Shown here one piece after another: positions 34,101 through 44,579 of a stretch of DNA of 64,000 nt. Source of the DNA: Gracilariopsis chorda (Eukaryota; Rhodophyta; Florideophyceae; Gracilariales; Gracilariaceae); assembly GCA_003194525.1 (NCBI GenBank), contig NBIV01000273.1, positions 41,465 to 105,464 on the forward strand. Direction: 5' to 3'. Within the stretch, counting starts at the first letter, position 1, and each line of letters starts with the position of its first letter. The notes beneath the pieces are model-generated. The model did no database searches. It was not told the origin of the DNA and worked only from the letters and a program-made list of their open reading frames with translations. Position numbers and translations under genes: made by a program.

Positions 34101-35379
34101 CAGCAGTGAAAGTACAGTGCGGAGCATGTCGGGACACTCGCGTATGGTAGGGTGTGTTGCGCTAAGTAGCGACGGAGGAGTGGCTGTGTCTGGATCGTAT
34201 GATCACACCGTTCGCGTGTGGGACGCGGACAAAGGCGAGATGCTGTGCGCACCGCTGAGAGGACACAAAAATATTGTAATGTATGTGGCATTGAGCGCAG
34301 ACTGCAAAGAGGCTGTTTCGGCATCAGGGGACGGCAGTGTGCGGGTGTGGGACGTGCAGAGAAATGTGGAGACGCTGCACGATGACGAACGCTTCACAAC
34401 CGCAATAGAAAGTTTTGCATACGGTGGCCATGGCACACGAGCTGTTTTCGGGTCAGATGACGGGTGTGTTCGGTTGATGGACGTGGAGAGCGGACGAGTG
34501 GTCGAACAGCCTCTGCGCGGCCACACCGCTGCTGTGCATGACGTTGCGCTGAGCGGCGACGGCAGTCGAATTGTGTCGGCGTCACTCGACGAAACTGTGC
34601 GAGTGTGGGACGCGAACAGCGGTGCGGCTGTTGGTGCGCCGCTGACGGATGTGGACGCATCTCGCGTTGCGGTGAGCAATGACGGCACGCGAGCAGTCGC
34701 TGGGCTGCTCGATGGGGCGCTGGTTATGTTCGACACGCGCAGTGGCTGCGTCATTGCGCGTCTCCGCGGCGGCACCGGCGCCGTTTGGTGTTGCGCGATG
34801 AGCAGCGACGGCACTCGAGTTGCGTCCGCCGGACGAAACGGCACGGTTCGGATCTGGGACGTGGCCACGTGTGCAGCAGTGGCGCTGCCGCTCTTCGGTC
34901 ATACAGCGTCGGTGTATTGCGTGGCATGGAGTGCCGATGGCAAACGAGTGGTGTCCGCATCAGGGGACGGCACGGTCCGCGTGTGGGACGTGGACACGGC
35001 ACAGCCCGTCGGCGATGCCATCGTTCACGGCGAACTGGTCAGTCATGTGCAGACGGATGCGCACGGTTCGCGCGTCTTGTCCGTCGATAGGAACGGTTAT
35101 GGGCGACTGTGGGACGTGACGCGCGCCGAGTGCGTCATCACTTCCAGTCACCGCGCATGGGCCCAAACCGTGCGCAGGTTTGGACTCGCTCGACTTGAGA
35201 TGCTTCGTTACTTGTATCGTGATACGAAAATAATGTGGCGCGATGCCGCCGGGCAAGAGCAAGTATTGGCGTCTCCAGACACACTCGTGATACGAGTTGG
35301 CGACAAGTACTTTGCTGCGGAGCATGGTCCATCGTCCGTCCCGTTTTGTCAGGTGCAACACGCCTCGCACTCCGTGTAA
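31171..35379 (+). CDS. NB-ARC (STAND ATPase) protein with C-terminal WD40 repeats, 1402 aa
   Basis: Intact and intronless from ATG to TAA. The N-terminus (about 1-145) is helical. The NB-ARC ATPase has P-loop GLGGVGKS (about 190-197), Walker B CLFVVDDIW (about 271-279), a TTRDER sensor (about 309), GLPLAL (about 366) and a QLHDL element standing for MHD (about 505). A helical stretch to about 740 is followed by roughly twelve WD40 repeats (about 775-1330), many ending in VRVWD. This is the APAF-1-like layout: ATP-driven oligomerisation with WD40 ligand sensing, a cytosolic signalling or defence receptor by family. The ligand and effector are unknown. A broken paralogue follows at 35.7 kb. Solo LTRs flank the pair. 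Confidence 0.93.
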   Translation: METTGAVLGTITGAFDLLDRVELYVNRYFERRDLAEDSVALHLRLLEEHRTALQLIQKIEQRDFDREPICNEIIRGRLGEMKSVLESSKNDLSALSSTLSNAGATSRVRRANATLKNHEKDIAEFRGFLQDTVIPALREHNQAIQVNSNVPPNPPRLTLQYENKDTSEGKLKAAILEGSGSMVVGVVASGLGGVGKSCAVRGLATVPKIKDEFPGGLLYIELGNDAGIAEIIKGISRIVERTGDVQLAAAIRGEIYLQDASDKAAPWFRGRKCLFVVDDIWWVNGITSNVFTILGTMLHDESLLVYTTRDERFLRGANRIVRFEEKEAHGELARRMLLTHAGFDSDADFSAANRQALTGILDICGGLPLALGIAGSTIWTHQEKREGDKQDVFTDYYHSLQSQEDNIFKGSAEEYGPLKLIVDNSIEVLESESSETDRVTKRKIGELFRALCVLKKQQRAYGEMLQKLWDMDSLGETREVAEKMHEVSLVRMTLAGGNVFYVQLHDLVLDIATRKASERYEKKAHFSTLADKYMPKMVDGADLLTAQIEKRQLFRAWWTVADDGYIVDNVCRVLEGAGEAEEVLWLLERAQWVVMRLQKYGTSGVEDDVRIAEEASRKASTEHGATLKYLDMIRSAARMSCGAVSRNACEAWFQLHGRVVWYATQCKKISAFIAEIEHHAPRPWVKAQAGFLLGAGGAALDSLETTVRLLCISHGKELVRFVGTDGDDVFVTEYDRRYGNQTRYALVGNKRSEGVTEGAAASSVGEDEAGTERQKCRCAAFSKDMKKVITGHEDGSVLVWDIDRGYKLDGRVSMHVDETDVAAEERKVRGKLDALRNMCCGLWKSEGTMREAASSRVRSERSTVKCLAVSADGSKIVCGSSDGNVSARSCGSGAVGVALDALPGSGRVEHVAVSSDARRVVCVQGSDIHVWDRGCGTWLAVPAELENVGVRCVAVSADGERIVCGTEGGAVLVWDVNSSESTVRSMSGHSRMVGCVALSSDGGVAVSGSYDHTVRVWDADKGEMLCAPLRGHKNIVMYVALSADCKEAVSASGDGSVRVWDVQRNVETLHDDERFTTAIESFAYGGHGTRAVFGSDDGCVRLMDVESGRVVEQPLRGHTAAVHDVALSGDGSRIVSASLDETVRVWDANSGAAVGAPLTDVDASRVAVSNDGTRAVAGLLDGALVMFDTRSGCVIARLRGGTGAVWCCAMSSDGTRVASAGRNGTVRIWDVATCAAVALPLFGHTASVYCVAWSADGKRVVSASGDGTVRVWDVDTAQPVGDAIVHGELVSHVQTDAHGSRVLSVDRNGYGRLWDVTRAECVITSSHRAWAQTVRRFGLARLEMLRYLYRDTKIMWRDAAGQEQVLASPDTLVIRVGDKYFAAEHGPSSVPFCQVQHASHSV

Positions 35380-35690
35380 TTGTTCACATGTTTTCGCTCA
35401 ATGTATCAACCATGTTCTATAAAGAGAGAAACTGCCAATCTTATCTACCTCCGACAGTTGTCAAACCCTCCGCACTTATCTGCATCACTAAGCTGCACCT
35501 TCCTGCAAAGCGTGATAAAGGGTTAACCCTTGTCTCGCCTTCACTCTACTGCAACAATCCACCAAGAGCTCCGTTCGCATGTCCCTGCACTCGTTGCGGT
35601 GCAAACTGCACGTCTCTCGCTCCCATCAAGCATACATGACGCTCAGCAACCGAGTAAAGAACAAATGGTTTCCGCAATTGGTGGAAAGCC
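35380..35690. other. Intergenic; no gene seen
   Basis: Spacer between the NB-ARC gene and its broken paralogue. It may contain decayed paralogue sequence, but nothing aligns by eye. Confidence 0.4.
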
Positions 35691-38489
35691 GAGTGCGACG
35701 CGTGTCCACAAAATGAGCTGTGCACAATGTTACGAGACAATGAGGATGTGGACGAGTTGATGTGGCTACTGCTCAAGCCACAATGCATTATTAAGCGTTT
35801 GCAAAACGCTGGCATCTACGGCGTGCGCCACGACATAGAGGTTGCACTTAGTGCGTTAGACCACAACAGCAAACATTCCGCCGCAGTTGCTCAATGTCTG
35901 CAGGTGATCGCGAAGGCTGTGCGGATCAGCTCGCTGGCTGTAGCGCCCAATCACTCAGAAGCATCATTCCACCTATATGGCCGACTGCTAGAGTACGCGT
36001 AAAAGCGTCAACGAACAAAGAACTTCGTCGACGAAATCGAGAGCGCTGCGGAACGGCCGTGGTTCAAACCGAGTATAGGCTTTCTCACATCGGCAGGGTT
36101 TGGGGCATTGGAGAAGATCCAGCGTGGATGCTCCTGTGATGTGCTTGGTTTCTGGCGACTGGACACGCGGGCGGTGCGCTGCTACGCGGCGTGACTGATC
36201 ACAGCAAGGACCTTGTGAGCGTGGCCATCAACGACAACACCGGAATTATCTCAGCGTGCTTGGATGGCACGGTGCGCGCGTGGAACATTAATCCATTCAG
36301 CTTGCACATTCGACTGGCACCGCTGAGCAGTTCGGTGACAACTCCCAGCGTGACGGCGATGGAGCTCAAATGGATGACACATGTCTTGCGCGCGAGGGCG
36401 CAAGGTGATGATGATACACGACGCGGGTTGCGAATTGATGGTGTTGGAGGGGCGCCAGGAGCATGAAGGCGAAGTGAGTTGCTTGACGATCAGCAAGGAC
36501 AACGGGTGGCTGGGACCGGAATCTACGTTCTATTCGAGTGGGGCTGGCCGTCGTATCGGCCACATGCGACTGCGGAGCATCTTAAGTGGCGTGCAGGTAG
36601 CGACACCGTTTCCCGCAGGCCGGGCTAACATCAGTCTGGCTTTCAGCGCGGATGGGACGCGACTGGTATCCGCTGCTCGTTATGGCTCCGTATGGATGTG
36701 GGACGTGCTGGGACGTCATGAGGTGATGAGACCGTTTCGTGGGCACACCGATTCTGTACGTCTCGTGGCGCTGAGCGCTGACGGAAGACGGGTGGTATCG
36801 GTCGCGAACGACGGCAGCGTGCGTGTGTGGGACGCGATCACAGGCGGCATGCCTGAGACGCCGGCTTGCTGCTAGCTGTGAAATGCAGAGCGGATGAAGC
36901 ACACATGGCGTGCGGCTTAACGGATGTGGCGTCGAGCGTTACAATGTGGCGCATTGGCGCTGTGCGCGCGGCGTGCCAGAAATGGTACTCCGGCCGTGAA
37001 TCGGGGTCCAACTTACGCGCGATCATTGGATGTGGTGCTGATCATCTGGCACTGCAGGAGGCGATTGAGCTGACTGTGGGCGCCATCACGGGACGGTGAC
37101 GCAGGGGGCCAAAAAGTTGTAATAATAAAAGCCAAAAGGGTGCTCTTCGTAGCTAAAAGCCCCAAAACAAGTTGAAAACAGTGGGATCAAAAGAACTAAA
37201 CCCACTCGATGAAATAAAACAACACTAGGGAGAGCAAGAGGCTCAATCCCCAAATAAAACTTCTTAACTTCTTGTTGAAACGGCGCGCAACCCAAGAATT
37301 ATGTCAAGGATCACTAAGGGTCAGACTCTCGGCTTCCGGTCAGACACTCCGGGTGTGAAGTGGATTCTGCAGCCTACCTACCTCTGCACTAACCACAAGC
37401 AGGCGCATACAATCCTTACAGGGCTTCCAGAGGAGAGCTACTAACAGCGGGATATGCTTTCACTCTGTACCCAAGCTGGCCCTTTGCAGGAAAGGTTGCA
37501 CGCCACGTCGCCTGCGGATGGCTTCCCGTCAAGTACTTCCGTCCGGAAATCACCAGGTCTTTCGACCGAAACCGTTATCCGAGCAAAGCTCCGGTGAGGC
37601 TCACTGACGACAGAAATACCTTTGGTACACACTACCCGTCTCCCGTCCACGCCTAAGGCGCTTCAACTGGTCTTAGCGACGGTACTTCCCCACCCTATTG
37701 GACAACTAGCGGCACAAGCCTCACTAGAAGCCCTTTATCCAGCGGCGAACGCCTCACTGGTTGTTGATGATAGTTGAAGTGGCTGAAGGTTGATAGGGGG
37801 TGGGGCTTAGATGTTGGTCGATTGTTGAGGTGAGTGCAGACCGAAGTCCGAAGCTCAGAATCTCTTTTTATAGTGTGTAGAGGCACTACAAACGAGCCAA
37901 ATACGCATTTCTACTTGCTAGTTACTCATGTGTGCGTCTAGGTTACTCCATTGGCTTCTAGAGACCTCTGGAGCTGCACACTAACCAATAATAAAGCGAA
38001 AATTTGCGCCAGCATCACTAAAATACTGTATTCTTTGCTGGGCCAACAAAGCGTGCAATGTGCTAGACTCTACTGGAACATTCTACACGTGTGTTCCAGC
38101 AATGTCTGGCACATTCTGCAACATTCGCGACCGACACTGACGGTGCCACACGAGCGCTTGCATGCCGCGGCATTCAGCACGCACGGAAAGCGATGCGCCA
38201 CGGCGAAAAGCGCAACGTGCGTTTGTGGCGCTTTGGGTTTGGCGGCTGGCGACCGTGGACGACGAGTTGCACTACGAGTGCGGCGCGCTGTGGTTTAGCG
38301 CAGATGGTGGGCGGGTGGCGGCGTTGCGTGAGTGCGGCGACGTGCGCGTGTGGGAGCGTGGTGGATGAACGAACGGAGCGCAACGCGTTTCGGCTGACGG
38401 AGAGCGCAGTGCCGTTGGACGGTGGCGCTGGGCGTGTCGCGTTGCAGTGCGCTTGGCGACCACCGCCAGCACTTAGGGGCGTTATATGA
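35691..38489 (+). pseudogene. NB-ARC/WD40 paralogue, C-terminal part, interrupted by solo LTR 2
   Basis: Pieces match the intact gene next door. ELMWLLLKPQCIIKRLQNAG (35,750-35,815) corresponds to its EVLWLLERAQ...MRLQKYG. ASFHLYGRLLEYA ends at a TAA (36,000). WD40 units follow in changing frames (DGTVRAWNI at about 36,265; GSVWMWDV, LSADGRRVVS and GSVRVWDA up to 36,835). The gene is split at 37,075-38,136 by an LTR. Removing that and one CTGAC restores a continuous frame (E-L-T-V-P-H-E), and the last WD unit reads LWFSADGGRVAAL...VRVWERG. The ATPase part is missing, and stops and frameshifts show it is dead. Confidence 0.85.
37075..38136 (-). repeat. Solo LTR 2, 1062 bp, with CTGAC target duplication
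   Basis: On the minus strand it begins TGTCGGTCGC and ends GGCGCCCACA, with CTGAC at 37,070-37,074 and 38,137-38,141. It is the same family as solo LTR 1 in opposite orientation, with a TATA box at 37,866-37,872 (minus). It sits inside the NB-ARC paralogue, so it inserted after that duplication. Confidence 0.88.
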
Positions 38490-38498
38490 CTTTGTGAA

Positions 38499-38545
38499 TC
38501 TGGAAATCGGAAACTGACAAGCTGTAAATATTTCCGATTTCCAGA
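38499..38545. repeat. Perfect 15-bp inverted repeat
   Basis: TCTGGAAATCGGAAA and TTTCCGATTTCCAGA are perfect complements across a 17-nt loop, just after the end of the NB-ARC paralogue. It could mark a terminator-like RNA hairpin or an end of the neighbouring Harbinger element. No matching partner was found at its right side. Confidence 0.85.
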
Positions 38546-38663
38546 ACCATATTCATTCTACGAGCTGCGTAACTGTTCCCAAACGAAGCTGAGGATGCTT
38601 GTAACAAGGTCATGCAGTAGATGACCGACATGAACCGTCCCATTACCGCCCTCGCAAACCGGC

Positions 38664-40000
38664 GTGTGCATTCGCCCCACCGTCGTCTCAAACGCTTTCA
38701 ATCAATCACCAAAAAGAGTCCAACAACTCTACAAAAACTGTCTATCTCAATACTTCTCGCCGCCGTTCTGTCAGAGGCTGTTAATGATTCAGACAAACAA
38801 TGAGTTTTTTTCCATTGTTCTCCGTTCAAATTTCTTCACCACATCAGCTGCTTGTCTGATTGGCTGTTTCGAAGGATGTATAGAGTCTCCAAAACCCAGT
38901 TCATGTGTCTTAAACATCCGGTTAATCCTCGATTATCTCGACAGCAGCGCTATTCCTCTCTTGTCGCACCCGCAGTAGAAGTGGAAGTGATGTTGTGTGT
39001 AACTCTCCGTATGCTCGCCGGAGCTAGCTATTTAGACCTTGGATGGCCATACGGCATATCGGAATCAACTGTATATGTTGTGTTTACTGACACCCTATTG
39101 GCGTTAAACGAAACACTTCCACGGATAACGTTTCCTACTTCTATTGAACACTGTCAGAACAAGGCTCGAGAGTTTTGTTTTTTAAGTAAAACGCCATTCC
39201 ATGGCGTCATAGCGGCGCTAGATGGTATTGCAATCGAGATAACACAGCCGAAACTTCGTGAAATTTCTGACCCCCGGAAGTACTACAATCGAAAAGGCTT
39301 GTTCGCAATTTGCGTACCGGCAGCCGTCCAAGCTGATTAAAAGTTCTGCTTTGTATCCGCTTGACATGCGGGGGGAGCACATGATTCTACCGCCTTCAGT
39401 GCTACAAAATTGTACGAATTGTTGCAAGGTTCAGATCTTCCATCATGGGCTGCAGTTGTAGCGGATGATTCATATTCAAATGAATATCGCATTTTGACTC
39501 CCTATCCAGGGAAAAACTTATCGGTTAAGCAGGACACATATAATGGGTATCATTCATCCTGTAGGGTTTGCGTCTAACAAGCGTTTGGCATACTTATATG
39601 CCGGTTTGGCATATTTTGGTCTGCACTGCGGTTCTCTTTACGGAAATGCACCCTCATGATAATGGTAGCTTGTAAGCTGCATAACTTTATTATTGAGACT
39701 GCAGAACGCCCAGTGTTTGATATTTCACCTTCTCATGACGACAATAGTTTGATAGGATCCCCTGTTATTCACTTTCAAGATGTTTGTCACACGGAAAGGG
39801 ATAACTTGAGATCCCGAGATCGACGACGTGAATATTCCATTCTCCGAGAGACAATTGCGGAAAACTTCAGGAGCTCGGGTTTTTGCGAAGAAGATCTCAC
39901 TCCAAGTCATGAGGAATACCAATCCAGCCAGCGCAGGAAGAGAGTCTGTGAGCTTCATTTCGAATCGCACTTTTGTATATTGCCTTGGCTCGCTTGTTAA
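38664..40000 (+). pseudogene. PIF/Harbinger transposase (DDE), inactivated
   Basis: DDE-4 superfamily transposase that cuts and joins element ends. The N-terminal helical part (LRMLAGASYLDLGWPYGIS, about 39,008) leads to VIAALDGIAIEI (first catalytic Asp, about 39,215) and PRKYYNRKG. A frameshift near 39,340 follows. VVADDSYSNEYRILTPYPGK (second Asp, about 39,455) and YHSSCRVCV come next, and then TAA at the place of the catalytic glutamate (family pattern VEQAFG, here V-stop-QAFG, about 39,570). MVACKLHNFIIE (about 39,660) ends the domain. Terminal inverted repeats and the TWA duplication were not found. Confidence 0.85.
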
Positions 40001-40308
40001 CCTTGCTCGCTAATGTGAACGAACCGCTTTGCTGGCGAGGTGAAGAGTTACTGCGAACAGTTTGCGCTCCTGACAAATCTGCCATATGAGACGAAATCTA
40101 AGAACAGGACTGTCGCGGTTAGAACGCTTGGCGCGCGTCAAACCTCTGCCCTGGAGTGACGGAGCACGGAAGCCGGTGTTGCAGATCAGCATCCGCTTCG
40201 ATTGCGTGTCACTACCTCTCCGACAGCTCACAGAACCAAAAGGCCTCAAACTTCCTCTTCTTTTAAATTGCGCACTCAACAGACTCAACCAAGGATTTTG
40301 CGCTACGC
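40001..40308. other. No gene seen
   Basis: Gap between the Harbinger pseudogene and the DUF3684-type gene. Open minus-strand frames here have no motif. Confidence 0.35.
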
Positions 40309-43300
40309 TTGAACACAAATGTCTCACCCGTCGCCAACTCCGATTGCCCTGTTCCACATCCAACGCGTACTCCACAGCACAAGCACCCCGCCTCTCTTTC
40401 TGTAACTCCAAATGAATCTACGCCCGTCATGGAAAGTAAGGCAGATGAACAAGCGCGCTGCGCCATGCTGGTGCAAACCAAAACTCCTGCGACAACGCAC
40501 GTTCACAAGCCCAAAACCGTTCCTGATCCTGTAGTATCCATACAACAATTCAGAGTACCGTTTGGCACTTCACCGCCGGTAGTAGGGCGTCCATCGTTTC
40601 CTCCTGCGTTCGCGGTTCCGACAATTCCACAGGGACGTCAACTCCGATTTGATCCGGCCAACATGAATAGTTTGGGCGCAAATGCTACCACCCGCAACGA
40701 TCACCGTGTGTCCAATCCGCGCTTTGGACATGAACGTCCACATCTTGCCCAAGTTCCTGACGGAAGAGTTCACGGCCTTTCGCCGGAGGCAATTCTTCAG
40801 TTGAACAGATTTCCTCATCCTCCTTTTCTTGCACTGCCGCATATGGCACCGATGATGGGATATCAAAGCCCGCTGCCATTGCAACCAAATTTCTTAACCA
40901 CTTCAGTTTCGGGCATGGATTGAGTTTATTGTTGAGCATCCAAGCATGACCATGGGGCGCGCGAAGGATGCTAACCTGAGGTTAAAGATTCTTTCCAAGA
41001 TGTGCAGAGAATACTATAGATTGGATGGCACTGAACGGGTCCAATTTGGAAAGACTTTACTATCCCGATTGTCTAGTGTAAAGTGCATTCCATATGATGA
41101 CCCACGTGGATTTGCATCTGCAGATGTTCCTGAAGATCTATACCTTCCATCCGCAGAGCTACATATATTTGAAGGGTTAGGCTCATTCCAAAAAGTATCC
41201 TCTTCTCTTCGAAACAGTGGCATAAATGATGAGTTTCTTCTCGCTATTGGAGTGCGGAAAGCTATATCGATCGATTTTCTGTTCACGCAACTTGACACCC
41301 TGAAATGGAATGAGAACCCAAAGCCTCTCATCACCTACCTTCGCAAAGCAACACTCTCCGCTCAAGTTTTGGCCAAATTGAAGGGCACACAATATCTGCC
41401 AGAGAAGAAGGACAAATCCAGAACGTATGCGCCGTCGGAACTTCACCTTCCAAACCCGGAGTTACATGTTTTTCCGTTTCTTAAGGTACTTCAATGCTCT
41501 TCACAAGAAGAGCTCAATGAGTGGCCCGCCGACGGAAAGTTCCTAGTGAAGCTTGGCTGTAGAGTCCATCCTCCTCTGGAAGCAGTTCTGAAATACATGG
41601 CTTATGAGAACACTGGGCGTACTATTCGTTTGAAATTTTTGAAGTTCTTGTACAAGAGGCTAGTTGCAGGTGGGCCATATGCCAATGAATACGTCTCTCA
41701 GTCTACCGGTTATTCAGGCGAACCATCACATTTCTTGAACATGAAGTTTTTGCCAGTGGTTAGAACAGATCCGCTAGATGAAAAGAAGTTCAGGGAACTG
41801 CAAGCACCCAACACTTGCTTCATAAACCCATCGTTTGGTTGCATGGGCTCTCCTAAATTACATGTAGAGGTGGGGAGTGAACAGATGTACGGCAATACCT
41901 TCCGATGTAGTGAATGCCCTCCAACAGATGCATTGCTTCACCGACTACTGAACCTGGTAGCGATAGCGAAGTCGAAACTTAGGTCTCAGGAAACCTCAGC
42001 GTCCTCCGATTTTCAGCGCCACATACTGAAGGTCTCCGCCAAGATACACCGTTATTTTTCAACTCAAACAAACAAGTTTGATAGGAAACAGCTTGGAGTG
42101 CTTTCGAAGGAGCAAATAATACCAGTACTGGTAGAAGATAATCTGGGGTGGTTTCGTTCTCATGAAGTATATTTCAAGAATGAGACTGATGAAGGCCCAG
42201 AAAGCACCACCGCTTTGTTCCACGTCGTTGATTTTAATCCTTTCCTGGCAACAATTGGGGTGAAGAGAGAGGCAACTATCAAATATTTGTTTCAAATGTT
42301 GTTGACGAATCCAAAGTCAGTGTTAACCAAGCTCGGAGGTGAAGAGCAATATAGAACCCTTCTAAGAAGAATTGCATCGAATCCACCGTACAGGGCTGTC
42401 ACTCGACAGATTCGAGTATCTCCGTTTCTCCTGGCATATCAACTCGATATGAACTCGGCAGCCGAGGATGAGGGTCAAGATACATCTATCCCAGTAAAAG
42501 CTAGGTACACGTTGGCGAAGGCGGAAGAGATATGCATTATTGACAACTCGTTTTTTGCTAGGATGTTTGACGTGTTAAGCGCTCCTCAAGAATCCGATCT
42601 CGAAGAATTTTATATCAGCCTAGCGGCGAAGTATATCTCACAGCGAGTGCAGACATCTTTTGAAGTTTCAGGTCAGTCAGTTCGCGGAACACCTTACGTG
42701 AAGGATTCTGCCAGACGAATTTATGAAAGACGGCCATTGCTGGTATCGCCAAATATCACATCAAGACCCTTGAAAAAGAATGCTGCCAGCTTGTTAGTTG
42801 AGCAGAATCTGAGTGTTTGTGAGGCAACAAAGATTGAAGCACACTACAGACTTGGTCGAACAACAAGAACTCAAACCGTTACGTGTTGTGCCAAACCAGA
42901 AGGAAGGGGGAACAATGAAATGTTCATAACGCAAGACCTTGACTGGTTCGACGTCGGAAATGCAATTGGAGGCTTAATTCTTCAAAGATGCCAGCCGGAA
43001 GATTCGTTTTTTTGTTGGAAATCTTCTTGAAGCTCCGTTAAGCCAAATAAGATCGAGAGGGTTTCCTGTGGATCGCATTTTCCGAGCAGATGCTCCTGTG
43101 CATTCTGAAGTTAATATGGTACGAGAAGCGGCTCTTTCTGAGCACGGAGATGTTGCACTGAGTGCACAAAAGCTAAAAGGCAAAGATGAGGCCCCTTAAG
43201 GACGAGCAGCCCAACTTTAAGGGGAGGCAAAAGTTTTCAAGACTGGAACACTTCCACCTCAGGGCTTCAACGGCACTAGTCACTCAAAATGGAAAAGCAG

Positions 43301-44524
43301 ATCACAGTCAAAACCTGCAGAGCTTATTAGCGACAAACAAGGTTTCCAACAAATTCTTTGTGAGATGTTTAACGATTGTGCACCGCAGTACATCAACAGT
43401 TTACTAGGACCAAATCCTTTTTTAGAGTAGCTGAAAGAAGCGAGGGAGATTTTGAAACGAGGGAGATTTTGAAACGAGGGGACTACCCAAAAGGTGCGGC
43501 AGCAAAGCCACCCGCTTCGAAACCACCCGCTTCAGGCAAACTCACACCGAGGTCTACTCAGACGAGTAAGAGCGCTAAAATCCCAAGCGGCGCGAGCCTG
43601 GCTAATGAAAAGTCACCAAGGTCTACTGGTTCAATTCTTGATTTTATTACCCCTAACTCTCGAAATTCGAGCTCTCGGCCATTCTCTACACCTTCTCCAC
43701 CGTCGTCAGCCCCAGCACCCCCCTCACAGCCAGTTGAGTCAAAAGAATCGTTCTCAAAACGGAGTAACTTGTTCGGACGCGTCTTCAGTATTCGCGGTGC
43801 TAACCCAGGGTTGAGCCATTTGACAAACGAAACAGTCGGTTCTAAGCAAATCACTCGCGATGCACCAATGAATTCCGAACAGGATTCAACTGCAAATCAT
43901 GGCACTGAACGTTTGCTGGCTAATTCTATACTCAAGACTCGTTCCGTAGCACGGTCGGGTTTTTATTCGCCTGAGCGACTTATGACTTCAATCCCAGCCA
44001 ACCTTGACCGCAATGGAGATGGATGCGAAGTTGTACCGGCACAGAATCTCGTGCCTTTCCACTGTCCAGGACATATGAGACTAGGAATTCAAGTATTCTC
44101 CTTCCGAAACAATGACAATCACGTGGATGCGGATCAATTCCTAAGAACGAACCTAGAAACAGTTATTGCTTTTCGAAACGTCCTCCATCATTTGGCCCAG
44201 ATTTATTCTGTTCGCATGGATGGCATGGCCATTTATTACAACTGTACGGGACGCAGTCTTGCATTTAACAGGCAGGGCGGATTATACTTCAACTTGAGAT
44301 TCTTTACATCCCTTCACTACGTTCGCGGAGCGACACCTACGACGGATTGGTACAGCTTCTGGTTTACGAAGATAGCACATGAACTCGCCCACAATTTAGT
44401 TAGTCCGCACCACAAAGAGCATGGATATTACACAGAATCATTTGTTTCCGTATATCTTCCCAAACTTCATCAGTCCCTTTCTCGGAATGCAATCAGGAAC
44501 CAACTGGCTGGTATCTCAGAATAG
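40309..44524 (+). pseudogene. DUF3684/sacsin-related protein with C-terminal HELAH motif, frameshifted
   Basis: A Pro-rich piece (40,309-40,923) is followed, after a frame change near 40,900, by a 694-codon frame (40,946-43,030). It carries the repeating DUF3684 pattern: APSELHLPNPELHVF...LVKLGCRVHPPLEAVLKYM. A T7 run at 43,007-43,013 shifts the frame (FFVGNLLEAPLSQ continues the sense). Another break follows near 43,190, and a 17-bp tandem duplication at 43,442-43,475 causes the last. The final frame (to 44,524) is Ser/Pro-rich and then FRNVLHHLAQIYSV and KIAHELAHNLVSPHHKEHG, a metalloprotease-like H-E-x-x-H with a downstream His. The HSP90-like ATPase domain expected at the N-terminus is absent. 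The role of the family is poorly known. Confidence 0.7.
43442..43475 (+). repeat. 17-bp perfect tandem duplication that shifts the frame
   Basis: GAGGGAGATTTTGAAAC occurs twice head to tail. With one copy the frame reads straight through (L-K-E-A-R-E-I-L-K-R-G-D-Y). With two, the frame is lost, so it is an inactivating duplication. Confidence 0.85.
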
Positions 44525-44579
44525 ATAAAACATGTAGGCATTTACTCTTATCTTACGTTGAAAGCCTTGAATCACGCTA

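Noticed and set aside
29624-38136. The inverted 1062-bp repeats as terminal inverted repeats of a giant transposon carrying the NB-ARC gene
   Set aside because: Each repeat has TG...CA ends and its own different 5-bp target duplication, so they are two separate solo LTRs.
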